Positions 1-60,839 of a stretch of 64,000 bases of DNA are shown here, piece by piece (the first letter of the stretch is position 1; each line of letters starts with the position of its first letter). The translations under genes and the position numbers were made by a program. The DNA is taken from contig JAPXFY010000023.1 of the NCBI GenBank assembly GCA_030674185.1, forward strand, positions 21,459,794-21,523,793, in the 5' to 3' direction. The stretch is from Monoplex corrugatus. Taxonomy: Eukaryota > Mollusca > Gastropoda > Littorinimorpha > Ranellidae. Below the pieces are notes generated by a model. It was not told the DNA's origin and searched no databases. It was given only the letters and a program-made list of their open reading frames with translations.

Positions 1-119
1 TGCACTGTATTTAGATTATTTTCTAATCTGCTGTTCCAGGATTATTTATGCGTTGTTCTTGGAATATTTTCTAATGCGTTGTTCTAGGATAAAGTTCTGA
101 ACGCGGTGTTGTTTGTTTG

Positions 120-132
120 TGTTGTGTGTGTG

Positions 133-201
<69 letters not shown>
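120..201 (+). repeat. GT microsatellite
   Basis: About 40 GT units with one early interruption, at the left edge of the window. Direct repeats CAGAGTGCCAGGTGACAGTG (205) and CAGAGGGCCAGGTGACAGTG (361) flank a 155-base tandem duplication at 40-390. Confidence 0.95.
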
Positions 202-206
<5 letters not shown>

Positions 207-664
207 AGTGCCAGGTGACAGTGGATGCTACTTTTGCTAAATCTTTTGTTCCAGAATTATTTATGCATTGCTCTTGGAATATTTTCCAGTGTGTTCTGGG
301 ATTGTTTTCTAATCCGTTGTGTAGGATAAATCTCTGACCACAGTGTTGTGTGTGTGTTTTCAGAGGGCCAGGTGACAGTGGACGCCGCCTTTGCCAAAGA
401 AATCGACGTGTTCCTAGCGTCAGCCATCACCCCATCTTTGTCATCAATGCTGCTGTGTGCCTGTGTCCTGGTGGTGACCATCCTGCTCTGAGCCAAAGTT
501 CCCAGTTGTCTGCCCTTTGTTTCTTCCCATTTTCTGTTATCGTCAACCATCACTTCATGTTTGTCATCACTGCTCTTGGGTGCCTGTGTTCTGATGGTAA
601 CCATCCTGCTCTGAGGAAACTTTTCCGGTTGTCTTCCCTTTGTTTCTTTCCCCATTTTCTGTCA

Positions 665-1960
665 TCATCATCATCATGTCGAGCTTGCTCGGCTATCCAT
701 GACACGTTTCTTCCATCCTTCTCTGTCAGATATTGCAGTAGGCAGTTCATCATACTGACAGCCCGTATCATCGATCAGTTGGTCGATGAAGGTCTTCTTT
801 GGACGTCCTGGTCTTTGTTTGTCATGGCTGGGTCTCCATAGTAGAATATCCCCCACCAGTTCTTCTTTGCTATGCCAGCAGTGTCCTGTGAAGCGCAGTC
901 TTTGTTGACGTATTGATTTACTGATTGGTGGGATCTTACCATATAACTCTTTGTTAGATGGATGTTCTCTCCAGGATTTGTTCAGGGCTGCACGCAGCAT
1001 TCTTGTATATGCTCCATCAGTCTTCTTCTCCAATGTCGTTGTTAGGGTCCAAGAGATTGAGCCATATGTAAGAACGACTGTACCGCTGCTCGGAAGAAGT
1101 TCCTTTTCAGGTTGTCTGGCAATTGGATTTCCAGATTTTGTCCAGTTGATAGAGCGCCCCAGGCATTTCCGAGTCTGGTGTTGACGTCTTGTTCTGTGGA
1201 GTCAATGTAACTGCCCAGGTATTTAAAGTCTTGAACTTGTTTCATTGTATCTCCATTCAGACTTCTCATGCCTTCTGATGCATCTTGGTTCAGATGGATG
1301 AACTGTTTTGTTCGCATTGAGGTGGAGCCCGATCTCCATTGCTGTTCTTTTGACACTGTGAAGGAGAGATGTTGCATCCTTTAGAAGGTCTGCGAGAACA
1401 GCCAGGTCATCAGTAATCCGCATGTTATCTTTACCACAGGGTAGCGTCTGCTCTTCTGTTCATTGAGGGTAAAGCCGAGTTTTTCGTTCTTATCCACTGC
1501 TTTCCTCAGCACATAATCGAGACAGATGATGAAAATGTAGGGGGCAAGCGTATCTCCTTGAAGGATCCAGCAGTGATGTTGAAGAAGTCTGTGTCTCCGC
1601 CGGGGGAGCGAACCATACAGCGGGTATTCTGATACAGCGTCATGATGGCGTCTACTGTTTCCTTGGGTAGTCCATATGCAGTTAGAATCTCCTTCATCTT
1701 TCCTCGGTGGATCGAATCAAAAGCTTTGGAAAAGTCGATAAATAGGAGAACAGCTGGGAGGTTTTTGGTTTTTATGCCTTCCAATATACGTCTGATGGCG
1801 AGTATTTGTCCTGATGTCGAACTGTTTTGGCGAAACCCATTTTGGTTTTTCCTCAGAACTGGATCTATCTCTGGCCTTATCCTATTTAGGAGCATTAGGT
1901 TGTAGATCTTTTCTTTCAAATCCTTGCACTCCCTCACCCTAGTCCAGAGAGCAGGCAGAA
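665..1960 (-). mobile_element. Non-LTR retrotransposon 3' part, RTE-like, broken
   Basis: Reverse-transcriptase palm is visible at 1506-1937 (LLFIDFSKAFDSIHR; NGFRQNSSTSGQ), the ITDD-type catalytic motif at about 1400-1423, then connection and C-terminal parts at 1042-1377 and 674-1033 (RLRFTGHCWHSKEE, LLWRPSHDK, GRPKKTFIDQL). The pieces lie in different frames, so several indels have broken the ORF. The element ends in a short GAT-type microsatellite near 665-678, as RTE-like LINEs do. The 5' half, including endonuclease, is absent. Confidence 0.8.
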
Positions 1961-2330
1961 GTGGGGAACCTTTGTTTACATACTAATGTAGTGGTAGAAA
2001 AAGAAATACAGTAGATTGTTATACTGGATTGTCGGTTGCGTTATGTTTAGTGGATATTCACTGGCATTTTTGTGGATTTTTGATAGCATTATATTTAGTT
2101 GATTTTTGGTATCGTTATTGTGGATTTATAGTAGCATAATCTTTTAGTGAATTTTTAGTTGTGTTATCTTGTAGTGGATTTCTTGGTAGCGTTGTTTTTT
2201 AGTAATTTGTTTTTATAAGTGTACTGTTATTGTGTCAAAGAACAGCCACAAGGCTGACCGTCAGTTTTTGCAGTTGCTTAAAGTACAAGACCGCAAAAGT
2301 GTAGCTGTCTAATGAGTGGGAAGTTTATGT

Positions 2331-2572
2331 TAACTTTTGACTCCCGCACCCTGTCCACCAGTATCTTGCATCACCAGCCATACCAGCAGAGCAAAAACTT
2401 AACCCTTTGACTCCCGTACCCTGTCCACCATCATCTTGCATCACCAGCCATACTAGCAAAGCAGAAACTTAACCCTTTGACTCCCTCACCCCGTCCACCA
2501 GCTTCCTGCAGGAAACTGGTGGATAGGTGAAGGAGTCAAGGGTTAAGTTTCAGGAGTGGAGTCAAAGGTTAA
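2331..2572. mobile_element. TTAA palindromic MITE (CCCTTTGACTCC family)
   Basis: Ends TTAACTTTTGACTCC and GGAGTCAAAGGTTAA; core GCTTCCTGCAGGAAAC is the hairpin centre. The left arm is internally duplicated here (CCCTTTGACTCCCGTACCCT follows a first arm). In full copies the arms fold over about 80-100 bases. Family pattern: TTAA, CCCTTTGACTCC, C-rich arm ACCCTATCCACC, centre, and the reverse order. Confidence 0.8.
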
Positions 2573-3180
2573 TCAGGTGACGTGTGGACTGGTACATGAA
2601 TGATGCACATAGCCACAAGTCCACACAGGCAACCATGTGTTTGAATTGGTTTGAAGTTTTGTACACATTTGTATGTAGTTGTTCGTTTTTGGAGACCCAC
2701 ACATAGTTATTGTGAAGGCCACCGACCCATACATAAACCAGGGATTGTGGGGAGAGGGTAACATTGTTTTATCTGGAGAGAGAGAGAGAGTGAGAGTGAG
2801 CGAGAGAGAGAAAGAGAGAGAGAGAGAGTAGTTCATTTTATACGTATCTTTATATTTGTCCAGTGTGCTATGTATTGTTGACATAAAATTATTATGGAAA
2901 TACCGTCTTTGTATTTGTACAGCATGCAATGTACTGTTGACATAAAAGAATTATGGAAATACCTTGGCCACATTATTTTACAAGGGACTTCTGTGTGCAT
3001 GTTTATACTCTGGCTTCTTTAAAACTGATAACCAGTTGTTGGTGGCCAACAGATATTTCTTGATGCAAGTCATTCTTATACAGCATTATTCTCCAAACAC
3101 ACTTGGACTCGCTGCACATTACGCATAATCAGACTTTTTAGCGCAGCACAGAGAACTTAAGCCGTTAGGTGAGCATTCCA
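2573..3180. other. No gene seen (3' flank)
   Basis: A GA tract (2777-2828) and a short direct repeat (TATGGAAATACC and TGTTGACATAAAA at 2876-2910 and again 2935-2965). Nothing else recognised. Confidence 0.5.
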
Positions 3181-3262
3181 CTATACTAATCGCTGTGGTA
3201 TAGTGGTTAGCGAGCGCAAGACTAGACTGGAAGATTGTGGGTTCCACTGTCCATCGGTTCTT
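3181..3262 (+). repeat. tRNA-derived SINE head (degraded)
   Basis: TGTGGTATAGTGGTTAGCGA resembles box A and GTGGGTTCCACTGTCC resembles box B at tRNA-like spacing. No cloverleaf is intact, so not a tRNA gene. Confidence 0.45.
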
Positions 3263-3297
3263 TCAAAATCAGTGTGGAATTTTTAGGACCCAATCAG

Positions 3298-3420
3298 CTT
3301 CTACATACAGGTGAATGAACCAGCAAGGCAGAAAATGATAGGAAAAAAAAAAAAGAAAAAAGGAAGAAACAAAAGAAAGAAAGAAAATTCTAGCACAGAA
3401 TTTCCATTGATTGATTTGGT
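3298..3420 (+). repeat. 520-bp-family repeat, 3' part, downstream of YME1L
   Basis: GAATGAACCAGCAAGGCAGA, AAATGATAGG, A-rich stretch, TCTAGCACAGAATTTCC. Confidence 0.7.
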
Positions 3421-3555
3421 TGTTTTTATGTCGACACCCACCTCAGGTGATACAGCCGACAGGAATAACCATCCCAGGGAAGTGGGGAAATGGGACTTAT
3501 GGAATCCTACACTGACACCACCAGAACAACGATGTTAAAATGGGTCAATGAAAAG

Positions 3556-3614
3556 GCCAGTTTTAATGTAGCGCACCCCGGATTCGAACCCACAACCATT
3601 AGCATATGAATCCG
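3556..3614 (-). repeat. tRNA-derived SINE fragment
   Basis: Minus strand holds GGTTCGAATCC, a perfect box B, at 3580-3590, preceded by ATGCTAATGGTTGTG. The 5' half of a tRNA is not recognisable. Confidence 0.5.
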
Positions 3615-3799
3615 ACGCACATGCACACACATTGTATTAAGTGCACAACCACCACAACCACCATCACCACAATCAATGTTACCATCATTAATAATAGACA
3701 GTGACAACAACACATTTGTGTGAAACCAAGTAGACATGCACTAAAATTATATATCAAACATAATTTACACACACAAACTTACTCACTCTCTCTCTTACA

Positions 3800-4040
3800 A
3801 ACACACATGCATGCATGCACACCACACACACACACACACACACAACATACACAACTGAAAACAATATGTTTGCGAGAAACCCAGCAGACACACATCAAAA
3901 CCACACATCATAAATATAAATAAATAACACACACAATTCAAGAGACAATTCTGTGCATAATCTTTATTGATAAAACTTTTGACCATAATCACCTGACTCT
4001 CTCTCTCTCTGTCTCCCTTTCTCACACAATCACAAACACT

Positions 4041-4073
<33 letters not shown>

Positions 4074-4469
4074 TCCCTCCACATTCACATCAACTTGTCC
4101 CCAAGTATTTGGTACACTCAAACCTCTTGACTTGCACAGTTTGACAGGTGATGCTGATCTACTGTCCTTAAGATTCTCTGGATTAAAATCTCAGTAAAAT
4201 CGTTCTGTGTAATTAATGGCCGAGCAACTATACAGAAATAAAAGATCCAAACTCAGACCCTACACATCTCAACAGGAAAAGGCCACAGAAGGAAGAGAGG
4301 GAGGGGGGGGGGTAACTAGACAGGCTTGACCTTTTCCCTTCCCCTATCCCACCACTGGTAGAACATTATCTCTCTGGACGCAACTCTGACTAAATAATAA
4401 CACTCATATTGATAATAATAACAATACACCCCAAAAATAACTAAATGATAATAGCAATAGTAATAGTAG

Positions 4470-4502
<33 letters not shown>

Positions 4503-5600
4503 CTGCATTTTCATAGCTCTAACGTTCCATGTCAAAGAGCACTCGCACATGTCAAGCACTTGCGCACTTAAAAGAGAAACAACTACAACAAAACATTACA
4601 AGGAAATATTTTGAATCAGGAAACATACTGATTATGACGCCTTCTTCGCCATTTCCGTGAGGAAAAAAAAAAGCTCCCAGAAAGTACAACTGCTTTAGCA
4701 ATGACCTGGCTCATAACAAGTGTAATTAAAACCGAGATGCTGCACACTGCATTTGGCAAAATTGTCCCCGAAACAAATTATACAATTATATGGCAAATTG
4801 ATACTAGCAAAATACTACATGCTGGCTGCGCTGATGCAACATATTCTTTATGTTGGGAGAAGCCCAAACTTTATTCTGAAAATCTGGTTGGGCAAGATTA
4901 TTTTTACAACTACAATATAATGAAAATACAATATAGTGTAATGCTCAGCCTTTCTCTTCCACTTTCACCAAATCTTCAAGATGTAATATCATACACAAAT
5001 ACTGACATACATGTGTAAAAAATAAAATGCCAAACATCCACATACAAAACAAGACATCAAGAATCAACAACATTTCTTTTTACTTTAACCTATTCTGGAC
5101 TGAATCTTCCAATGCCTTCTGCGGAATTTAGCCGCCAGTGTCCGATTTAAAAAAAAAAAAGTTTCTGCAGAGTGAGCTACTGAACAGTCTGGTCTGCAGA
5201 GGGCTCGGGACAATGCATACACAAAATTTGTGTGTCTGAGAAGCCTTGCACACACACACACACACACACACAGGCTGACGGTTTGTGTTGATCAGACCAG
5301 AGAGCGATCATCAGTGAAAAAACTGCTTTCATGGCATTTGTGTCATGCTGCTCCTTCCTGCCTCATGTCATGAAGCCCATGGCAGCCAGCGAAGTCAATC
5401 CACCACATCACCACCCACCACAGAAGACCCTGCACTGCTGCCAAGTCACTTTGGGACTTAAACAGCTACTGCTGCTCTGATCCAACTTACCAAGGACACT
5501 GCCTATTAATGACAGAAGTCACTCGGTCACGGAACCAGACCAAATAACGGACCCCAGGCAAGGAGACCACCATCACCACCATGGCTCTCCTACGACAGCC
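3800..5600. other. No gene seen; microsatellites and AT-rich flank
   Basis: Short CA tracts (3822-3844, 4049-4072, 5250-5273), a TAA microsatellite (4470-4501) that forms the tail of an unknown repeat, and AT-rich sequence. AATAAA on the minus strand occurs at 3961-3966 and 4870-4875, far from the YME1L stop. Confidence 0.45.
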
Positions 5601-5662
5601 CCCATGGCATTAACCACTACCACTGAAGACATCAATCTGAATTTACCCACAGCACGAAAGTG

Positions 5663-6130
5663 GTACATCATCATCATCATCATCATCATGTGCCCTGCCG
5701 CACGGCGTTGGCGACCATGGACTTCCAACCATCTCTATCTCTCGTTGCCCCCAGCATCTCCCCCACCCTCCTCAACCCCAACCACTCTGCAAGTCCGTCC
5801 AGCATTCTCTCCCTGGGTCTACCCTGTACTGTCTTTCCCTCCAGCTTTCCCGTTGTGACCACGTGCTCCAAATCCCCCTTCCTCATAAAACGGCCTATAA
5901 ATGTTGCTTGTCTTTTCCTAATCTTCCTTATGAGTGATCTACTTGTGTCTGCCTCCATCAAGACTGTCTCGTTTGTTTTCTTTGCTGTCCATGGAACTCT
6001 CAACATTCTTCTGAGAAACCACATCTCGGCTGCCTCGATCCTGCTCTGGCTTTGCTTGCTGACTGTCCACGCCTCGAATCCGTACAACAGATGCGAGGCG
6101 TGTGTACAAAAACATGTGTACAAAAATAAA
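5663..6130 (-). mobile_element. LINE C-terminal fragment (family B), minus copy
   Basis: Open frame at 5686-6123 reads FEAWTVSKQSQSRIEAAEMW, then FLRRMLRVPWTAKKTN, IRKRQATFIGRFMRK and DRDGWKSMVANAVRQGT, the typical tail of a LINE polyprotein after the RT domain. It terminates in an ATG/GAT microsatellite (5663-5690 on the plus strand reads CAT repeats). A second copy of the family is at 59899-60430. Confidence 0.8.
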
Positions 6131-6811
6131 ATGCCAAACAGGCAGACACAAGTAGATCACTGAAAGTGCTACAGGAAACCGAAAATGAAGTCACCACGAG
6201 ACCAGGGCATGATAGGCCACAGAATCTAGGACAGGTTTTCATGATGCCATGGTGACTGATGTATTTCAGTTCAAGGAGAAGATGGTCATGACACTATGGA
6301 GTTCCAACTAGGATCAAGACTTTCGCACAGGACTGTACTCTACAATTCCTTTCATAAAACAGTTTGGTGTCGACCATGCCAGAGAGAGTTCTTGTTGTTT
6401 TCGAACGCCAACACCTCCCCGCCATGTTTCCATTTCTCAATACTTTCATATCCAAGAGTTGATTAAATGTCCACTGATACAATACAATACAGTACAATAC
6501 AATACAATACAACACAACACAACACTATAATACAAAACAAATATAATAATGCCAAAGGAAGTTAACACAAAACACATTATTAAAAATATCTATTACCACA
6601 CAACAAACAAAGACAACATAAAACAAGTTATTAAAGAAATCTATTACAAATACACTAGGTGGCAAAAAGATTACCCCTTAGCTTCTGTTTCTGTCGAGGT
6701 AATATCTCTGGTTTTGAGAAAGAAATCTTTTTGGACAAGGCATCACAGTTTTGACAATTATTAGACAAAGTGTCAATGATTATCTGCCCATCCGATGTTG
6801 GTGTCAAGAAG

Positions 6812-6962
6812 TTAACCCTTTGACTTTTGCACCCTGTCCACTGGCATCCTGCATTGTCAACCATGCAAGCAAAGCAGAAACTTAACCGTTTGACTCCTTC
6901 ACCCTATCCACCAACTTCTTGAAGCAAACTGGTGGACAGGGTGATAAAGAGTCAAAGGTTAA
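6812..6962. mobile_element. TTAA palindromic MITE, copy
   Basis: TTAACCCTTTGACTTTTGCA at the left, AGAGTCAAAGGTTAA at the right; includes CAACCATGCAAGCAAAGCAG between outer and inner left arms. The right outer arm is missing. Confidence 0.75.
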
Positions 6963-7259
6963 ATTCTGCCCACAACAGTCAGCACAGACCAACAACTGCT
7001 GTCGAAAATATCCAAAAATCATCTTTATCCATTTATGTTTGAAACTCTAACAAACTTGCCTCTTATTGGGGCCTAAATGCAGTTGACTAGTTGAGCGACA
7101 CCCAGAATGACATGAGAGAAGTTTCCAGCATCATCCTTCTGCAGCTATCTACCAAGAAATCCTGGACCAATGAGATCATCACTTTCCAACCTGTAACTCT
7201 GACACTGGGAATCATTCAAGTCTGATCAACATTTGACTGTTACCTATCACCAAATTCTG

Positions 7260-7725
7260 TTGACCATACTCCTCACCCACCACCAGCTTCCTGTTGACCA
7301 TGACTTCCTCACTCTATCCACCAGCTTTCCTGTTGACCATGACTTCCTCACTCTATCCACCAGCTTCCTGTTAACCATTTGACTTCCTCACTCTATCCAC
7401 CAGCTTCCTGTTGACCATGACTTCCTCACTCCCACCAGTTCCTTTAACCATGTGACTTCCTCACCCATCCCCAGCTTCCTGTTAACCATGTGACTTCCTC
7501 ACCCCATCCGCCAGCTTACCCGTTAACCATGTGACTTCCTCACCCCATCCGCCAGCTTCCTGTTAACCATTGACTTCCTCACCCCATCCGCCAGCTTCCT
7601 GTTAACCATGTGACTTCCTCACCCCATCCGCCAGCTTCCTGTTAACCATGTGACTTCCTCACCCCATCCGCCAGCTTCCTGTTAACCATGTGACTTCCTC
7701 ACTCTATCCACCAGCTTCAAACTGC
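7260..7725 (+). repeat. About 40-bp tandem array derived from one arm of the palindromic MITE
   Basis: Units such as CCATGTGACTTCCTCACCCC followed by ATCCGCCAGCTTCCTGTTAA repeat about 12 times. The unit is the left arm of the MITE (TTGACTCCCTCACCCTATCC, ACCAGCTTCCTG) fused end to end. Confidence 0.85.
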
Positions 7726-7949
7726 TTCTGCATGAGTTAGTGATGAGGGACTTGGAGGACCAATTCTCTGAGGTGGATAAGTGGCAGAGATACGCCAGTG
7801 ACTCACCATTTTGACTACAATTACAAAATTGAAAAAAGAAGATGGGGAGAAAAAAAAAGAAAAGCCTTAACTGCAAAAAAGAAAACATTCTTTTAAAGTT
7901 TGAAACTTATCCCTTATACTCCCAAAGCCAGTCCATAATCTGCAAAACC

Positions 7950-8096
7950 TTTACCCTTTCATGCCATTACCCTATCCACCAGTTCCCCGCGGGAAGCTGG
8001 CGGACAGGGTGCGGGAGTCAAAGAGTTAAGTTTCTGCTTTGCTATCATGACCGATGCTGAATGCTGGCAGACAGGGGGAAGGGAATCAAAGAGTTA
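7950..8096. mobile_element. TTAA palindromic MITE, degraded copy
   Basis: CCCTTTCATGCCATTACCCT left arm, centre CCCCGCGGGAAGCTGG, then GGGAGTCAAAGAGTTAAG and a second right arm ending ATCAAAGAGTTA. The outer left arm is absent. Confidence 0.7.
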
Positions 8097-8099
8097 TGC

Positions 8100-9077
8100 T
8101 TTCCTGATGATCCAGTTGCTATCATGCGTTTAGAACTCACAGCGTGATGCTGAAAATAGTATCCAACAAGGTGTACAGAAATGATTGTTTTTCCACAAGG
8201 TGCACAAGTGAACATCATCCATATTTGCAAAACACTATTTACAGTAGATACAGTCCATGGACACAGTCATGTGAAAAGCTGTCAGGTACGCTGTCTCCAT
8301 GGAAAAGTCTTGCTTGGTGTGGTGGTAAACCTCAAAACTTGGCCGGCAGACCACCTTTCTGTATGGAACGCATTCCAGATCTATGGGCCCCACTCTCTCT
8401 CTCTCGTCAGCTTCGAAAATCAGGAACTGAAGTAGCACAGCTCCACAACACAGGGAAATTACAGCGATGATTTTTCTGCTTATGGGAAACATTTAAGTTG
8501 TTTCACTTTGATCGTTTTTCGGTTTCTGGGACAAACTGATGAACACTGCTGACGCATTCTCCCAGAGGGTTCTAAGCACCAATGCACCAGCATCAGGATA
8601 TTAGCAAAATGCTAAGATATGGCTGTTGGCAAAATGTTAAAAGTATGGCTGACACTCCCTGAAGACATGATATTGCTCAACTACATGTGAACCACAGGCT
8701 GTGTTCACTTCTTTTCCCTGCAATCTTCTCATAAATTACTAGACAACAAAATTATTCTAATGACAGTGGAGAGCCATCTGAAAATAAACTGAAAAGATCA
8801 ATTCCCCTCCCCCCACCCAACTCCCCGTCAGATGTCCTATTACCATCTTTCAGACTATAAGCGCATCATGTGGGACAGGCCTGTCCACCTCAAAAATTCA
8901 AAAATCCATCCATCTGTACACCACTTAAACTCTCAACAACTCAGTGTCCATCCTTCGCTACATTCAACAACAGCCCAACACGCATCTCCACAACATCTGT
9001 GTCTGTTCCAAACACCTGCCCCTACCCATCCCCTGACCCTTGCATACTAACAGTCAATCGTTGTCGCCCACAGACCA
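8100..9077 (-). other. YME1L 3' flank, probable 3' UTR
   Basis: Relatively repeat-poor sequence directly after the stop codon at 9078. I found no canonical AATAAA on the gene's strand here, so the cleavage site is unknown. Confidence 0.35.
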
Positions 9078-57722
<48,645 letters not shown>

Positions 57723-58100
57723 TGTATGTATACCCGAGTGTCACTCTCCTTTCACGTAATGGTAACAAAACCTGTGAGCGACTGCTTTTTTACGTAAATC
57801 TCCGGATCGACATTCGGGTCGACAACTTCCCCTCCTGGCCGAGTTACCGGTCTATCGACTTCCTTGATTTGTCAAGTTCATTATCGGCCATCCAATGGAA
57901 GCATGTTTCACTTTGTAGGGAAGTATAACTCGTGGTTACTGTACTATAAGAGTTGTGTTTCCCTCTGGTAGGCTTAGGACACATTGTCTCCAAAACGCCA
58001 AACACAACCACCAAAAGGCCTAGACTCTAGTGAGTGTACCGTTAGGTCTTCCTGCAACTTGTGTGCTCGACGCTAGATCCAAGGTGAGTGTCAGAATACA
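57723..58100 (-). promoter_or_regulatory. Presumed YME1L 5' UTR and promoter region
   Basis: Unique-looking sequence directly upstream of the start codon, without long repeats. I see no TATA box at a convincing distance. An ATTGG (inverted CCAAT) occurs on the coding strand near 57888-57892. The transcription start cannot be placed from sequence alone. Confidence 0.3.
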
Positions 58101-58710
58101 CAGATATATATTCATCCATGCTCTAGGTGAGTGCAACAAATAAAGTGAAGTTTGCTTTTCAAGAAGCAGATCATAGATGTTTTGCTTGTAATTCTTCACT
58201 TGGATTATGATTTTGATTGGCTATTTCGCCGACAAGGGCACACCCATTTCGCATTCGACATTTCACCCAAGTAGTGGCCGACTGGGCCAGTGTCTGTGAA
58301 TCAGGACACCCAGGTTGACCTACATTTTGACATTCAGCAAAATCTTATGTTTTAGTAGCTGTTCGGGTATCCTGTTTGTATTTATAATGAACATTGCATG
58401 GACTGCATGATAGGGAACTGCAAAGCTAGAAGTAGAAGTTTACTTTGCTGATTAAAAAAAAAAAAAAAAAAAAAGGGCCAAATAATCAGTAATTTACATA
58501 CTGTACTAGACTATGCTACTATACTCAAAGCCCAGACTTGTAGATCAAAAAGTATATGTTCACTGCCCATGGAAAACAAACAAACAAAGAAAACAGCCCC
58601 AAACTGCAACAATACTAAACAACAACAATACTAAACCAACAAACATCAACAGGAACAACAAAACACCAAGTAAGAGAAAGAAAAGATTGAGATTAATTGC
58701 AGATCAAAAC
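57723..58710. other. 5' flank of YME1L, largely unique sequence
   Basis: No ORF of note; a run of A at 58455-58474. Nothing else recognised between the gene start and the MITE at 58714. Confidence 0.45.
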
Positions 58711-58713
58711 TTG

Positions 58714-58909
58714 TTAACCCCTTGACTTCCTCACCCAATCCACTTGTAATATCCTGCAATTGTCAACTATGCAAGTAAAGCAAAAACTTAACGCTTTGAC
58801 TCCCTCACCCTATCCACTAGCTTCCTGCAGGAAGTTGGTGAATAGAGTGAGGAAATCAGAGGATTAAATTTTTGCTGTTGATAGGTAAGGTACAGGAATC
58901 AAAGGGTTA
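58714..58909. mobile_element. TTAA palindromic MITE, copy upstream of YME1L
   Basis: TTAACCCCTTGACTTCCTCA to GGAATCAAAGGGTTAG; inner arms around CTTCCTGCAGGAAGTTGG. Confidence 0.78.
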
Positions 58910-59033
58910 GGAAGTTGGAAAAATCCTGAATTATTGTGCTTTTCCAGCAATTTGGTTGTTGGCATCCCCTATGCCCAGTGTTGCCTGCATATTGAATATT
59001 CATGTATGATCTCTGTGATGACTAATTATATAC

Positions 59034-59232
<199 letters not shown>

Positions 59233-59667
59233 AGCATAAACCAAATAGTGAAATACATGTTAAATGCACACAAAACATACAATAAATATCTCCATGTGTG
59301 CAAGCAAATGTGGACACTGACAGCAGAGATGCAAAGGAAAATACAGGTTGTGGAAACGAGATACTAGACACTAATCCTTTGTATTTTGTACACCAGCCAA
59401 ACTGACAAATCACAAAGCCCAGTGGTTCACCTCCTCCCCTCCTCGTACCCCCCAAAACCACGGACTACATACCCTTGCACATATGATATGGATATGGCTT
59501 ACACTTGATATCCCAGACAAGATCTAGGGAATTGATAAGCATCCCGCGCTGAAAATATTGAAAATAATCATTATGTACATAATTCAAAGAGAAATTGTCA
59601 TTAATGACAAGAGAACTTCTCATTAGTCAGTTTAGTGCATTTGTATACACACACATGTATACTGTAT

Positions 59668-59692
59668 ACGTGTGTGTGTGCGTGTGTGTGTG

Positions 59693-59761
<69 letters not shown>

Positions 59762-59790
59762 CACATGAGTGTGTGCATGTGTGTGTGCGT

Positions 59791-59864
<74 letters not shown>

Positions 59865-59865
59865 T
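59668..59865 (+). repeat. GT microsatellite
   Basis: About 195 bases of GT with GCGC and ATG interruptions, shortly before the plus-strand LINE fragment at 59899. Confidence 0.95.
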
Positions 59866-59898
59866 GATAGATAGATTGATAGAAAGATTGACAGACAG

Positions 59899-60430
59899 AC
59901 AGCCGGCAGAATCGGCCAAGCCAAAACAGCATTCAAGAAGATGACAAGCATTCTTACCAACAAATGCCTATCAGTTAAATCAGGAAGAGAGTCCTTGAAT
60001 GTTATATAGAAGTAGAACCAATACTGTTGTACGGATGTGAGGTGTGGACAGTTAACAAGCAAAGCCAGAGCAAGATTGAGGCAGCCGAGATGTGGTTTCT
60101 AAGAAGAATGTTGAGAGTTCCATGGACAGCAAAGAAAACAAACAAGACAGTCTTGATGGAGGCAGACACAAGTAGATCACTCATAAGGAAGATTAGGAAA
60201 AGACAGGCAACATTTATAGGCCATTTTATGAGGAAGGGGGATTTGGAGCACCTGGTCACAACGGGAAAGCTGGTAGACCCAGGAAGAAAATGCTAGACGG
60301 ACTTGAGGAGTGGCTGAGGACGAGGAGGGTGGAGGAGATGCTTGGGGTGGCAAGAGATAGAGATAGATGGAGGTCCATGATCGCCAACGCCATGCGGCAA
60401 AGCACCTGATGATGATGATGATGATGATGA
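59899..60430 (+). mobile_element. LINE C-terminal fragment (family B), plus copy
   Basis: Reads RIGQAKTAFKKMTSILTNKC, frameshifts, then CEVWTVNKQSQSKIEAAEMW and RRMLRVPWTAKKTN, frameshifts again near 60270, then WLRTRRVEEMLG to AMRQST and a GAT microsatellite tail (60409-60431). It is the same family as 5663-6130 in the opposite orientation. Two or more frameshifts make it inactive. Confidence 0.8.
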
Positions 60431-60516
60431 GTCTAGATCAGACGCTTCAAGAACTCGTCCTCCTTCTGTATCTCCATGTCACTTATAATGATATATGCCC
60501 TAGCTTGGCATCCTTT

Positions 60517-60576
60517 GTGTGTGTGTGTGTGTGGTGGTAAGGTGTCACTGTGTGTGTGTGTGTGTGTGTGTGTTGT

Positions 60577-60639
<63 letters not shown>

Positions 60640-60666
60640 GTGTGTGTGTGTGTGTGTGTGTGTGTC

Positions 60667-60723
<57 letters not shown>
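60517..60723 (+). repeat. GT microsatellite
   Basis: About 205 bases of GT, just after the GAT tail of the LINE fragment. Confidence 0.95.
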
Positions 60724-60724
<1 letters not shown>

Positions 60725-60839
60725 CATGCACACATTGTTTTTTTCTATTCCAGTAAAGTGAAAGAGCATGCTTTTGACATGGACTGTGGACTGTTTGCAC
60801 TATATAACTTATAAGTGAAATTATTCTAGTCATTATTCA

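Noticed and set aside
3950..3970. Polyadenylation signal of YME1L
   Set aside because: AATAAA on the gene's strand is 5 kb beyond the stop codon and separated by several repeats, so assignment would be a guess.
5604..5858. Plus-strand ORF rich in Pro and Ser
   Set aside because: It is the antisense shadow of the minus-strand LINE fragment and its CAT tail.
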